Shown: positions 28,773 to 37,438, numbered from the stretch's first letter. The stretch is 64,000 nt of DNA from Pseudomonas fildesensis (GCF_001050345.1 NZ_LFMW01000001.1:558001-622000); one strand, 5' to 3'. Numbers and translations are program-made. Notes: generated by a model not told the origin, from the letters alone.

Positions 28773-29255
28773 TTAGCGTGGCACTGAGTCGAACACCACG
28801 GTGAAGTCCGCGTTGTACAGGCCACTTTGAGTATCGGCCGGCTTGGCAGCTGTGATCAGCATGTCAGCCTGGGTACCGGGCGTAGAGGCTGCATCGTCCA
28901 CGACTTCCTGCGGGATCGCGCTCAAGACTGTGCCGTTGAACGTGGTGGTGAGCGCAATGGAATTGGTACCGTTGGTCAGTGATGCCGGGCCGCCTTCGAT
29001 GTAGGCGTGAATCGAGCCTTCAGTGTTTTTTACGTCGAAGGTTTCGCGCAACGAACTCAGCGTGCTGGTGACCGGGTTGTAGGACATGACTTCGGCTTTA
29101 CCAAAATCAGGGTTACGCGGTTGAGCATGGAATTGCTTGGTCGGAATACTCGCCGAAATTTTAATGTTGGTGGTTGCCTCGCCAGCGGCAAACACGTGGG
29201 AAGTGCCCATCGCCAGCAACAGAGCGGGAATGACGAAAGTGGTTTTATTCAGCAT
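28773..29255 (-). CDS. CS1-type major fimbrial subunit
   Basis: The 160-aa preprotein has a signal peptide ending at about SHVFA and a CS1/CFA-I/cable pilin body (TNIKISASIPTKQFHAQP near the mature N-terminus). As the first gene of the operon, followed by a stem-loop, it is expected to be the most abundant subunit and to form the pilus shaft by donor-strand exchange. The ribosome site is GCAGGTAAT before the ATG. Confidence 0.85.
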   Translation of the reverse strand: MLNKTTFVIPALLLAMGTSHVFAAGEATTNIKISASIPTKQFHAQPRNPDFGKAEVMSYNPVTSTLSSLRETFDVKNTEGSIHAYIEGGPASLTNGTNSIALTTTFNGTVLSAIPQEVVDDAASTPGTQADMLITAAKPADTQSGLYNADFTVVFDSVPR

Positions 29256-29652
29256 TTTATTACCTGCTTCTTGATATGAAATGTGGTTGGGTCAACAGCC
29301 AAAAACTGTCTCCTCAGGCGCCGCCAGAACATCGTGTTCTTGTTACCCGACTCGCTGTGCAACGCCGACACAGGATCCCCCCATTTTCAAATCAAGTAAG
29401 CCAGCTGTTTCTCTTACTCATGTAGTTAACAAAGACTACGCAAGATGGAAAAAAACCTTATTAAAGAAAAGCCAGGGTATTACCCGTAATACATGAATTA
29501 CATCAGCTTTAAGTTATGACTACTTACGCGCAACCCTATACCTGTAAGACAAGTAGTACGGACTATTGCCTACATCTTTTATCGAAAAAACCTACACATC
29601 CAACTCCCTGAAAAGCCTCGGGAACCGTTCGTCAGGTCAGCTTGCACGCTGA
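29256..29652. promoter_or_regulatory. AT-rich regulatory region between pilus operon and nfeR
   Basis: This gap of almost 400 bp is much richer in A/T than its surroundings and must hold the pilus promoter. Visible structure includes a perfect palindrome GTATTACCCGTAATAC (29477-29492), an AGAACA/TGTTCT pair (29326-29340), and several scattered GTAGT/ACTAC half-sites. No coding sequence was recognised. Control by a DNA-binding regulator at the palindrome is inference. Confidence 0.5.
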
Positions 29653-29681
29653 TTAAGATATATCTTAAGTTATGTCTTAAG
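29653..29681. promoter_or_regulatory. Probable NfeR (PadR) operator
   Basis: TTAAGATATATCTTAA (29653-29668) is a perfect 16-bp palindrome. It overlaps a second one, two CTTAAG hexamers spaced by TTATGT (29664-29681). The block ends 20 bp before the PadR-family start codon, so repression of its own operon is likely. Confidence 0.7.
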
Positions 29682-29701
29682 AAAGCACAGAGGCGAAAAT
29701 C

Positions 29702-30283
29702 ATGAGAGAGCATCACCCCCATTCCCACCCTCGCGAGCACGGCGATGGCCGCGATGGCTTCGAAAAACGTCCCGGCCGCGAACGCGGTGGCCGTGGCCCC
29801 CGGGTCTTTGCCCCTGGCGACCTGAAACTGCTGTTGCTGGCGCTGATCGCCGAGCAGCCCTGCCATGGCTATGACCTGATCCGCCAGATCGAAGCTATGT
29901 TCGATGGCGCCTACAGCCCCAGCCCCGGCGTGATCTACCCGACCCTGACGTTCCTTGAAGAAAGCGAATTGATCAGCGGCGACGCCGAAGGCGGAAAAAA
30001 ACGCTACACAATCACCGACGCCGGTCGTCTTTCTCTAGGAGAGCAGGCGGTTGCACTGGAAGGCGTGCGCATGCGCATCGACGTCAGCAAACGTTCGTTG
30101 CGTGGCCATGACCGCCCGCCCGAAATCCACGAGGCGGTGCATAACCTGCGCCATGCCTTGCAACTGCACCACGGGCGCTGGAGCCCGGAAGAAATCATCC
30201 GCGTCGCGGCGCTGCTCAACGGCACCGCCCAAGCCATTGTCGACGGCCCGGCCGTTCAACCTGTCCAGGGGAAAGCTGAATGA
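29702..30283 (+). CDS. nfeR: PadR-family metal-responsive repressor, NfeR/YqjI-like
   Basis: The 193-aa protein has a PadR winged-helix domain (about residues 38-110; HGYDLIRQIEAMFDGAYSPSPG) preceded by a His-rich tail (MREHHPHSHPREHGDG). The tail is the hallmark of E. coli YqjI/NfeR, which senses nickel or iron and represses the ferric reductase gene yqjH. A siderophore-interacting protein gene overlaps its 3' end by 4 bp (ATGA), and palindromic operators lie upstream. In E. coli the two genes are divergent; here they form one operon. The poorer Cys content of the tail may change metal preference. Confidence 0.8.
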   Translation: MREHHPHSHPREHGDGRDGFEKRPGRERGGRGPRVFAPGDLKLLLLALIAEQPCHGYDLIRQIEAMFDGAYSPSPGVIYPTLTFLEESELISGDAEGGKKRYTITDAGRLSLGEQAVALEGVRMRIDVSKRSLRGHDRPPEIHEAVHNLRHALQLHHGRWSPEEIIRVAALLNGTAQAIVDGPAVQPVQGKAE

Positions 30284-31029
30284 ATACGCAAGCCATCCAT
30301 CGCGTCACCCACGAGATCAAACGCCGTCGCCTGGACGTGCTGCGGGTGGTCGATATCACCCCGCGCATGCGCCGCATCACCCTGGGCGGCCCTGAACTGG
30401 CGGGCTTTGTCAGCCTGGGCAGCGACGACCACATCAAGCTGCTGTTCCCGCAGAACGCCGCCGAACAGGCCGCGCTGGAAAGCCCGACCTTCAACATCAA
30501 GGGTGAAGGCCCGCAACCGGCCATGCGCGACTACACCCCACGCCGGTTTGACCTGGCCATCGGCGAGCTGGACATCGACTTTGTGCTGCACGGCGACGGC
30601 CCTGCCTCGACCTGGGCGGAACAGGCGAAAGTCGGCCAGCACCTGCACATCGGCGGGCCGCGCGGCTCGATGATCGTGCCGGACATCTTCGACAGCTACC
30701 TGCTGATCGGCGACGAAACCGCCCTGCCCGCCATCGCTCGACGCCTGGAAGAATTGCCGGCCGGGCGCACGGTGCTGGCGGTGATTGAAATCGCGAACGC
30801 GGCGGAGCAACAAACGCTGCACAGCGCCGCAGATGTGGAGGTGATGTGGGTGATACGCGGCCAGGATGACCTGCTCGATACCGTACAGAAACTGACGCCA
30901 CCAAGCGGCTCTTTGTATACCTTTGTCGCGACCGAAACCAAGCTGTCGCGCAAGGTGCGCCGCATATTGCTGGATACTCATCAGATAAATGAAGAGTTCC
31001 TCAAGGCGGTCGGCTACTGGCAAGCCTGA
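30280..31029 (+). CDS. nfeF: Siderophore-interacting protein / NADPH ferric-chelate reductase, NfeF/YqjH-like
   Basis: The 249-aa product has an N-terminal FAD-binding barrel (RMRRITLGGPELAGF, then RDYTPRRFD as the FAD-contact motif RxYTxR) and a C-terminal SIP domain. Family members use NAD(P)H to reduce ferric chelates and release iron in the cytoplasm. The start overlaps nfeR by 4 bp, so the two are translationally coupled. A stem-loop at 31040-31075 follows the stop. Confidence 0.85.
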   Translation: MNTQAIHRVTHEIKRRRLDVLRVVDITPRMRRITLGGPELAGFVSLGSDDHIKLLFPQNAAEQAALESPTFNIKGEGPQPAMRDYTPRRFDLAIGELDIDFVLHGDGPASTWAEQAKVGQHLHIGGPRGSMIVPDIFDSYLLIGDETALPAIARRLEELPAGRTVLAVIEIANAAEQQTLHSAADVEVMWVIRGQDDLLDTVQKLTPPSGSLYTFVATETKLSRKVRRILLDTHQINEEFLKAVGYWQA

Positions 31030-31039
31030 ACCCCGACCT

Positions 31040-31075
31040 GTAGGAGCGAGGGGGACGCCTAGTCCTTGCTCCTAC
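31040..31075. terminator. Hairpin after nfeF, overlapping the convergent gene's end
   Basis: GTAGGAGC (31040-31047) pairs with GCTCCTAC (31068-31075). The right arm lies inside the last codons of the convergent Pr6Pr gene. It belongs to the common GTAGGAGC repeat type of fluorescent pseudomonads; a termination role is inferred. Confidence 0.5.
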
Positions 31076-31682
31076 CGATCTTGTCCAGCCCCAGGACCGT
31101 CAACGCGATCAGCACAAACCCGGCCAAGATCCCCCCAGCATTTACGAACACCTGTGGATAACCCAAGGTGCCAACATCAATGAACGGGTACTGATACTGC
31201 CCGATCAAATCCCCACGCAGCAGCGCATACGCGAAGTACAGCAGCGGGTAGATCAGCCACACGCCAATGTGTGCGAGCCGCAGGCTGCCCTTGGGCACGC
31301 ACCGCCACCAATAAATGACAAACAGCACCGGCATCACGTCGTGGAGTAATTCGTCGGCGATAAATTGAAAGCCTTCGGGCTGCCACAAATGCCGTAGCAA
31401 CAGGTTATAGGCCAAGCCCACCACCACGATGCTGACGGCAATCGCACTACTGACCGGGGGCGCCAGGAAAAACCGTTTCGCGGCGCTTTCCCGCTTGACC
31501 AACGCGTAGCTCAACACCACTACCGCCAGGGTGTTGGTCAGCACCGTGAAGAAGCTGAAAAAGTTGATCAGCCCACCCAGCAGGCTGGCGCCGGTGGACC
31601 AGCGCGAATAGAAAATCAGGTATTGCTGAATCGCCAAGCCGACCCAGCCGGCCAGCGCCGCCGCTGCAACGAACCGCTTCAT
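31059..31682 (-). CDS. Pr6Pr-family membrane protein
   Basis: The 207-aa protein has six hydrophobic segments and motifs such as FFSFFTVLTN and HDVMPVLFVIYWW, typical of the Pr6Pr (FAR-17a/AIG1-like) family. It is an inner-membrane protein of unknown function; eukaryotic relatives hydrolyse lipids. The VF530 gene ends 4 bp upstream on the same strand, so the two are probably co-transcribed. Confidence 0.75.
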   Translation of the reverse strand: MKRFVAAAALAGWVGLAIQQYLIFYSRWSTGASLLGGLINFFSFFTVLTNTLAVVVLSYALVKRESAAKRFFLAPPVSSAIAVSIVVVGLAYNLLLRHLWQPEGFQFIADELLHDVMPVLFVIYWWRCVPKGSLRLAHIGVWLIYPLLYFAYALLRGDLIGQYQYPFIDVGTLGYPQVFVNAGGILAGFVLIALTVLGLDKIGRSKD

Positions 31683-31686
31683 GCGC

Positions 31687-31920
31687 TCAATCCAGCGGGC
31701 GTTTGGTGCGCATCAACTTCACGTACAACCCTTCGACCTTCTCCCGCGCCCAAGGCGTCTTGCGCAAAAAGGTCAGGCTCGACTTGATGCTCGGGTCACT
31801 CTTGAAGCAGCGCACATCAATGCGTTCGGCGAGGCCTGCCCATTCGTAGTGTTCCACCAGGGTGGTGAGGACGTGCTGCAGGGTTACGCCGTGGAGCGGG
31901 TCGTTGCTTGTCGCGGTCAT
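31687..31920 (-). CDS. VF530-type small protein (DUF2132)
   Basis: The 77-aa product ([20 protein letters not shown]...) contains the conserved [20 protein letters not shown] block of VF530 proteins, which have a helical fold with DNA-binding resemblance. The ATG at 31920 fits the family length; an upstream start at 31956 would add 12 unsupported residues. Its cellular role is unknown. Confidence 0.8.
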   Translation of the reverse strand: MTATSNDPLHGVTLQHVLTTLVEHYEWAGLAERIDVRCFKSDPSIKSSLTFLRKTPWAREKVEGLYVKLMRTKRPLD

Positions 31921-32000
31921 GCCGGGCCTATGAAAAAAGTGATCACGAAGGTGCACACCTTATCACCCTGCCTCCCCAGGTAAAAAAGTTCCCGCTCCCG

Positions 32001-32133
32001 GATCGTTCCCACGCTCTGCGTGGAAATGCCGCCTTGGACGCTCTGCGTCCCGCTGTGGGCGAAGGTCTCAAGTCCTGCGCAAGTTGACGCGGAGCGTCAC
32101 CGGATGCATTCCCACGCGGAGCGTGGGAACGAT
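32001..32133. repeat. GTTCCCACGC repeat element
   Basis: Outer arms GATCGTTCCCACGCTC and GAGCGTGGGAACGAT are inverted copies. Inside lie further GACGCTC/GCGTC pairs and a hairpin near 32090. It is a REP-like palindromic element of a second family, related to the copy at 49369-49419. Confidence 0.75.
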
Positions 32134-32172
32134 TTTCAGCAAAAAGTTCCGCTTTATGGTGAAAAATGAGAT

Positions 32173-32185
32173 GTTATATTGTAAC
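32173..32185. promoter_or_regulatory. Zur-like operator upstream of the TonB receptor
   Basis: GTTATATTGTAAC has the same GTTAT-N3-GTAAC form as the site before rpmE2. It lies 43 bp before the receptor start codon, in the expected promoter position. Confidence 0.65.
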
Positions 32186-32228
32186 TTTAATTATCAAATC
32201 TTTTCGCCGTTTTGCCAAGGAATGTCCG

Positions 32229-34247
32229 ATGTCCCTCTCTTCTCTGTGGCGCTTGTCCCCCCTCGCTGCCGCCCTGCTGATCTGCTCCGAAGCCTTCGCC
32301 CTTGAACTGCAACCCCAAGTCATCACCGGCAACCCGCTGGGCAGCGCGCAACTCGCCTCGCCAACCACCGTGCTGGAAGGCGATGACCTGACCCTGCAAC
32401 AAAAAGGCAGCCTCGGCGAAACCCTGAACAAGCAACCGGGCGTGTCGTCGTCCTACTTCGGACCAGGCGCCAGCCGCCCGATCATTCGTGGCCAGGATGG
32501 CGACCGCATTCGCATCCTGCGCAACGGCGTCGGCGCGCTGGATGCATCATCGCTGTCCTACGACCACGCCGTGCCGCTGGACCCGGTCAACGTCGACCGC
32601 ATCGAAATCGTGCGCGGCCCCGCTGCATTGTTGTACGGCGGCAGCGCCATCGGCGGCGTGGTCAACACCTTCGACAACCGCATCCCCACCGAAGCCATCG
32701 AAGGCATCCACGGGGCCGGTGAATTGCGCTACGGCGGCGCCGACACCACCCGCAGCAGCGCGGGCAAACTGGAAGCCGGCAACGGCACCTTCGCCCTGCA
32801 CCTGGACGCCAACGCGCGGGAATTCAACGACCTGAAAATCCCTGGCCAGGCCCGTAGCCGCCACGCGCCAGAGACCGAAGACGGCCCCGGCAAAAATGGC
32901 CGCCTGGGCAATAGCGACGGGCGCCAGGACGGCGGTGCGGTGGGCGGTTCCTACACGTGGGACGACGGGTATGCCGGGCTGTCCTACAGCAACTTCGACA
33001 GCAACTACGGCTCGCCCGCCGAACAGGGTGTGCGCATCCGCATGCAACAGGATCACTACGCCTTTGCGTCAGAGATCCGCAACCTGCAAGGCCCGTTTAC
33101 CTCAGTGAAACTCGACGCGGGCTACACCGACTACGAACACCGCGAAATCGAAGGCGGCGAAACCGGCACGATTTTCAAGAACAAGGGGTATGAAGCGCGC
33201 GTTGAAGCCCGCCATCAGCCTATCGGCCCGTTCGACGGTGTGGTCGGCGCGCAAGTGACCCGCAACGAGTTCTCGGCGCTGGGTGAAGAAGCCTTCGTGC
33301 CACAGACCGACACCAACGCCGGCGCGCTGTTTATCCTCGAAGAAATGCAGGCCACCGAGCGCCTGAAACTCAGCCTCGGCGGGCGCCTGGAACACACCAG
33401 CGTCGACCCGGACGCCAAGGGCAACGCGCGCTTCGCCAATGCCGACAAAACCAACGACTTCACCGCCGGCAGCCTGTCGTCGGGCGCGGTCTACACACTG
33501 ACCCCAATCTGGTCCCTGGCCGCGACACTGGGCTACACCGAACGCGCGCCGACCTTCTACGAGCTGTACGCCAACGGTGCGCACGTCGCCACCGGCACCT
33601 TTGAACTGGGCGATGCCAACCTGAAGAAAGAAAAAGCCGTGTCCAGCGACCTGGCCCTGCGTTTTGACAATGGCACGCACAAAGGCAGCTTCGGCGTGTT
33701 CTACAGCCACTTCTCCAATTACATCGGCCTGCTGGGCAGCGGTCGCACCTTGAATGACGACGGTGAGGAAGACGCTGGCGGCATCCCTGAGTACACATAC
33801 TCCGGCGTGCGTGCGCGTTTCGCCGGCTTCGAAGCCCAGGATCACTGGAAGTTGGGCGAAGGCGCCTACGGCAAGTTCGCCCTGGAGCTGTCGGGCGACT
33901 ACACCCGCGCGACCAACCTGGACACTGGCGAAGCCTTGCCGCGCATTGCGCCATTGCGCTTGAACAGCGGTTTGCTGTGGGAACTGGACCGCTGGCAGGC
34001 GCGTATCGATGTGGAACATGCCGGCGGGCAGGGGCGTGTGCCGGATAACGAAAGTGGCACCGACGGCTACACCACTCTCGGCGCGAGTGCGGGGTATCGC
34101 TTCAACGTGGGTGGCAGCCAGTGGCTGGCGTTTGTGAACGGTGAAAACCTGACCAACCAGACCGTGAGGTATGCGAGCTCGATCCTGCGCGATATTGCAC
34201 CGGCACAGGGGCGCAGCGTGCAGGTCGGCGTGCGCACCACGTTCTAA
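32229..34247 (+). CDS. TonB-dependent outer-membrane receptor, probable zinc receptor (ZnuD-like)
   Basis: The 672-aa protein has a signal peptide (MSLSSLWRLSPLAAALLICSEAFA), a plug domain (SRPIIRGQDGDRIRILRNGV) and a 22-strand barrel ending in a C-terminal Phe (VRTTF). The plug and barrel resemble ZnuD/PA0781-type zinc receptors, and the promoter carries a Zur-like box, which together favour zinc uptake. The ATG at 32229 has AAGGA at good spacing; an earlier in-frame ATG at 32166 would overlap the operator. A heme or other metal substrate is not excluded. Confidence 0.8.
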   Translation: MSLSSLWRLSPLAAALLICSEAFALELQPQVITGNPLGSAQLASPTTVLEGDDLTLQQKGSLGETLNKQPGVSSSYFGPGASRPIIRGQDGDRIRILRNGVGALDASSLSYDHAVPLDPVNVDRIEIVRGPAALLYGGSAIGGVVNTFDNRIPTEAIEGIHGAGELRYGGADTTRSSAGKLEAGNGTFALHLDANAREFNDLKIPGQARSRHAPETEDGPGKNGRLGNSDGRQDGGAVGGSYTWDDGYAGLSYSNFDSNYGSPAEQGVRIRMQQDHYAFASEIRNLQGPFTSVKLDAGYTDYEHREIEGGETGTIFKNKGYEARVEARHQPIGPFDGVVGAQVTRNEFSALGEEAFVPQTDTNAGALFILEEMQATERLKLSLGGRLEHTSVDPDAKGNARFANADKTNDFTAGSLSSGAVYTLTPIWSLAATLGYTERAPTFYELYANGAHVATGTFELGDANLKKEKAVSSDLALRFDNGTHKGSFGVFYSHFSNYIGLLGSGRTLNDDGEEDAGGIPEYTYSGVRARFAGFEAQDHWKLGEGAYGKFALELSGDYTRATNLDTGEALPRIAPLRLNSGLLWELDRWQARIDVEHAGGQGRVPDNESGTDGYTTLGASAGYRFNVGGSQWLAFVNGENLTNQTVRYASSILRDIAPAQGRSVQVGVRTTF

Positions 34248-34336
34248 AATAATCGCTCGCTTTCTGCGGCGAGTGAGCCTGTCGTGGCAAGTGAGCCTGT
34301 CGTAGCGAGCGGTTTTTTTTGGCGAGCGGGCTTCTC

Positions 34337-34468
34337 GTGGCGAGCGGGCTTGCCCCGCGTTGGGTGGCGAAGCCGCCCCAAAACCTGCAACTGCGGTGTG
34401 CCTGACACACTGCGGTGGTCTTACTGGGGCGGCTTCGCCGCCCAACGCGGGGCAAGCCCGCTCGCCAC
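34337..34468. repeat. REPIN with 44-bp arms
   Basis: Arms at 34337-34380 and 34425-34468 are inverted copies matching at 43 of 44 positions, each starting from GTGGCGAGCGGGCTTGCCCC. Extra REP halves flank it on both sides. It follows the receptor gene and may act as its terminator. Confidence 0.85.
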
Positions 34469-34612
34469 AACAAGCCCGCTCGCCACGGAAGCCGGCTCCC
34501 TCAGTTATTTTTGCAGCGACGTTCTGTCACTGTTACCAAATCTGAAATGATGCATCTTGCGATTTGCGCTTTCTCTCGGCGCACAGTCCCTTTATCCTTG
34601 CCAGCAACAAAC

Positions 34613-34624
34613 TGAAACGTTTCA
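34613..34624. promoter_or_regulatory. LacI-family type palindrome upstream of gcd
   Basis: TGAAACGTTTCA is a perfect 12-bp palindrome, 211 bp before gcd. It has the form of operators of LacI-family sugar regulators (Cra/FruR, or PtxS whose site is TGAAACCGGTTTCA with two more central bases). Control of gcd by such a regulator is inference. Confidence 0.45.
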
Positions 34625-34715
34625 CTCCCCCGGTCGACTCCGTCTTGCTGAATTTTCCTCGCCATAAAGACAGCGCTGTCTTACACCAACCTGCGCCTGG
34701 GAATAAATCGCCCGC

Positions 34716-34740
34716 CTGTGGATAACTCAGTTATCCACAG
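34716..34740. promoter_or_regulatory. Inverted pair of consensus DnaA boxes upstream of gcd
   Basis: A 25-bp perfect palindrome around one central base contains TGTGGATAA (34717-34725) and TTATCCACA (34731-34739). Each is an exact match to the 9-bp DnaA box consensus. It lies about 95 bp before the gcd start. No other replication-origin features are present. Confidence 0.6.
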
Positions 34741-34835
34741 AAAAACCCAAATATTGCTGAACCAAGCCCGCGCCGAATCGTCATCTACAGTGAAGCACGG
34801 GGTTACATAATTCCAACGTCACGGAGAAACACACT

Positions 34836-37247
34836 ATGAGCACTGATGGTGCTTCAAGCCCAAGCCGCCTGCTGCCCAGGCTGCTGGGGATCTTGCTGCT
34901 GATCATGGGCCTGGCCTTGCTGGCCGGTGGTATCAAGCTGAGCATGCTCGGCGGGTCGCTGTATTACCTGCTGGCCGGTGTCGGCATCACCTTGACCGGC
35001 ATTCTGCTGCTGGCCACCCGCCGCGCCGCGCTGGGCCTGTACGCGCTGGTGCTGTTCGCCAGTACCGTGTGGGCCCTGTGGGAAGTCGGCCTGGACTGGT
35101 GGCAACTGGTGCCGCGCCTGGCTCTGCTGTTCGCCCTCGGCATCGTCATGCTGCTCCCGTGGTTTCGCCGTCCGTTGCTGCGTGGCCAACCTGCCCCGCT
35201 GGGTACCGGCGCGCTGAGCGTCGCCGTGGTACTGGCCGGCGCCGCTGCACTCGCCAGCCAATTCACCAACCCCGGTGAGATCAAAGGCCAACTGGACCGC
35301 GACGCGGTACCGGGCATGGCCAACGCTGCGCCTTCCCAGGCCGATGGCGACTGGAATTCCTACGGCCGTTCGGCCTACGGTGATCGCTACTCGCCTTTGG
35401 CGCAGATCACTCCGGAAAACGCCCACAAGCTGGTCCCTGCGTGGACCTTCCGTACCGGCGACATTCCTGGCGCTGGCGACCCCGGTGAAACCACCGCGGA
35501 AAACACCCCGCTGAAAGTCAACGGCATGCTCTACGTGTGCACGCCGCACAGCCAGGTCATCGCGCTGGACCCGGACACTGGCAAGGAAATCTGGCGTTTC
35601 GATCCGAAGATCACTACCCAGGGTGCCGAGAGCTTCAAAGGTTGGGCGCACATGACCTGCCGTGGCGTGTCGTATCACGATGACGCCGCCTACGCTTCTT
35701 CGCTGAGCCCCACCGGCAGCGCCAGCCCGGCTGCTGCGCCGAATGCCTGCCCGAAACGCATTTTCGTACCGACTGCCGACACCCGTCTGATCGCCCTGAA
35801 CGCCGACACCGGCAAAATGTGCGAAGACTTCGGTGACAAAGGCCAGGTCGACCTGCGTGCCAACATCGGCACCTTCGCCCCAGGCGGTTACTACTCCACC
35901 TCGCCACCGGCCGTGACCAAGAACCTGGTCGTGATCGGCGGTCACGTCACCGACAACGTCTCCACCGACGAGCCAAGCGGTGTGATCCGCGCGTTCGACG
36001 TGCACACCGGCAAGCTGGTGTGGAACTGGGACAGCGGCAACCCGGACGACACCACCCCGTTGGCCGAGGGCAAGACCTACACCCGCAACTCGCCGAACAT
36101 GTGGTCCATGTTCGCCGTGGATGAAAAACTCGGCATGCTCTACCTGCCGATGGGCAACCAGATGCCCGACCAATACGGCGGCGACCGTACCGAAGATTCG
36201 GAAAAATACAGCGCCGGCCTGACCGCTCTCGACATCGACAGCGGCCACGTGAAGTGGACCTTCCAGTTCACCCACCATGACCTGTGGGACATGGACGTGG
36301 GCGGCCAGCCTTCGCTGATCGACATCAAGACCGACGCCGGCGTTAAGCAAGCGGTGATGGCGTCGACCAAGCAAGGCAGTATCTACGTGCTGGACCGTGC
36401 CACGGGCCAGCCCGTCGTACCTGTCCACGAAGTGGCTGTACCGCAAGGTGCAGTGGCAGGCGATCGCACCTCCCCTACCCAGCCGAAGTCCGACCTCAAC
36501 TTCATGCCGCCTCCTCTCAAGGAACGTGACATGTGGGGTGTGACGCCGTTCGACCAGATGCTGTGCCGGATTGACTTCAAATCCCTGCGCTACGACGGTC
36601 CGTTCACGCCGCCATCGCTGCAGGGTTCGATCGTTTACCCAGGTAACTTCGGCGTGTTCGACTGGGGCGGCATTTCCGTCGACCCGGTTCGCCAGATCGC
36701 GTTCGTGAACCCGAGCTACATGGCGTTCAAATCGAGACTGATCCCGGCCGCCGACATCGCCAAGCAAGGCCCACGCGTCAGCGAAACCGAAGGCGTGCAG
36801 CCAAACAAAGGCGCGCCGTACGGCGTGATCCTCGAAGCCATGCTGTCGCCAATGGGCCTGCCGTGCCAGGCACCGGCGTGGGGTTATGTGGCCGCGGTCG
36901 ACCTGACCACCCACAAGACCATTTGGATGCACAAGAACGGCACCGTGCGTGACAGCTCGCCGGTTCCGATCCCCCTGAGCATGGGCGTGCCTAGCCTGGG
37001 CGGTACGTTCACCACTGCAGGCGGCGTGTCGTTCCTCAGCGGTACCCTCGACCAGTACCTGCGTGCCTACGACGTGAAAAACGGCAAGCAGTTGTGGGAA
37101 GGCCGCCTGCCAGCCGGCGCGCAAACCACACCGATGACCTACACCGGCAAGGACGGCAAGCAGTACGTGCTGGTCATGGCCGGCGGTCACGGCTCCCTGG
37201 GCACCAAGCAGGGTGACTATGTGATGGCGTTCAAACTGCCGGACTAA
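34836..37247 (+). CDS. gcd: Membrane-bound PQQ-dependent glucose dehydrogenase
   Basis: The 803-aa quinoprotein has five N-terminal transmembrane segments (about residues 10-150) and a periplasmic eight-bladed PQQ propeller. It oxidises glucose (or a related aldose) to gluconolactone in the periplasm and passes electrons to ubiquinone. Length and the motifs DGDWNSYGRSAYGDRYSPL, THHDLWDMD and GGHGSLGTKQGDYVMAF fit Gcd; quinate/shikimate dehydrogenases are the main alternative. CGGAG precedes the ATG and a strong terminator follows. Confidence 0.9.
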   Translation: MSTDGASSPSRLLPRLLGILLLIMGLALLAGGIKLSMLGGSLYYLLAGVGITLTGILLLATRRAALGLYALVLFASTVWALWEVGLDWWQLVPRLALLFALGIVMLLPWFRRPLLRGQPAPLGTGALSVAVVLAGAAALASQFTNPGEIKGQLDRDAVPGMANAAPSQADGDWNSYGRSAYGDRYSPLAQITPENAHKLVPAWTFRTGDIPGAGDPGETTAENTPLKVNGMLYVCTPHSQVIALDPDTGKEIWRFDPKITTQGAESFKGWAHMTCRGVSYHDDAAYASSLSPTGSASPAAAPNACPKRIFVPTADTRLIALNADTGKMCEDFGDKGQVDLRANIGTFAPGGYYSTSPPAVTKNLVVIGGHVTDNVSTDEPSGVIRAFDVHTGKLVWNWDSGNPDDTTPLAEGKTYTRNSPNMWSMFAVDEKLGMLYLPMGNQMPDQYGGDRTEDSEKYSAGLTALDIDSGHVKWTFQFTHHDLWDMDVGGQPSLIDIKTDAGVKQAVMASTKQGSIYVLDRATGQPVVPVHEVAVPQGAVAGDRTSPTQPKSDLNFMPPPLKERDMWGVTPFDQMLCRIDFKSLRYDGPFTPPSLQGSIVYPGNFGVFDWGGISVDPVRQIAFVNPSYMAFKSRLIPAADIAKQGPRVSETEGVQPNKGAPYGVILEAMLSPMGLPCQAPAWGYVAAVDLTTHKTIWMHKNGTVRDSSPVPIPLSMGVPSLGGTFTTAGGVSFLSGTLDQYLRAYDVKNGKQLWEGRLPAGAQTTPMTYTGKDGKQYVLVMAGGHGSLGTKQGDYVMAFKLPD

Positions 37248-37261
37248 GCAAAACCGGTGGT

Positions 37262-37299
37262 AAAAAAGGCGGCTACCCTCAACAGGTAGCCGCCTTTTT
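37262..37299 (+). terminator. Intrinsic terminator of gcd
   Basis: GGCGGCTACC (37268-37277) pairs with GGTAGCCGCC (37285-37294), followed by TTTTT and preceded by an A-run. It could act in both directions. Confidence 0.9.
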
Positions 37300-37321
37300 C
37301 ATGCCCACTGCAACATTCAAT

Positions 37322-37408
37322 GTGGGAGGGGGCTTGCTCCCGATAGCGGTGGGTCAGTCGATGTATCTGTGGCTTATCCAACGCTATCGGGAGCAAGCCC
37401 CCTCCCAC
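37322..37408. repeat. REPIN, GTGGGAGG family
   Basis: 27-bp perfect inverted arms at 37322-37348 and 37382-37408, beginning GTGGGAGGGGGCTTGCTCCC. It lies between the convergent gcd and GGDEF/EAL genes. Confidence 0.85.
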
Positions 37409-37438
37409 AGGGTATGAGCGGTGTTCAAAAAATCGGGT

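Larger units (their letters stand above)
34248..34835. other. 588-bp intergenic region: REPINs and the gcd promoter
   Basis: The left half is a REP cluster (34262-34495, main pair at 34337-34468). The right half should contain the gcd promoter and carries two separate palindromes (34613-34624 and 34716-34740) described on their own lines. No gene was recognised. Confidence 0.7.

Noticed and set aside
34716..34740. DnaA boxes as a replication origin
   Set aside because: Only one pair is present, with no AT-rich unwinding region and no dnaA/dnaN nearby.
34854..37190. Long open frame on the minus strand opposite gcd
   Set aside because: It mirrors gcd codon structure in a high-GC gene and has no recognisable protein pattern.
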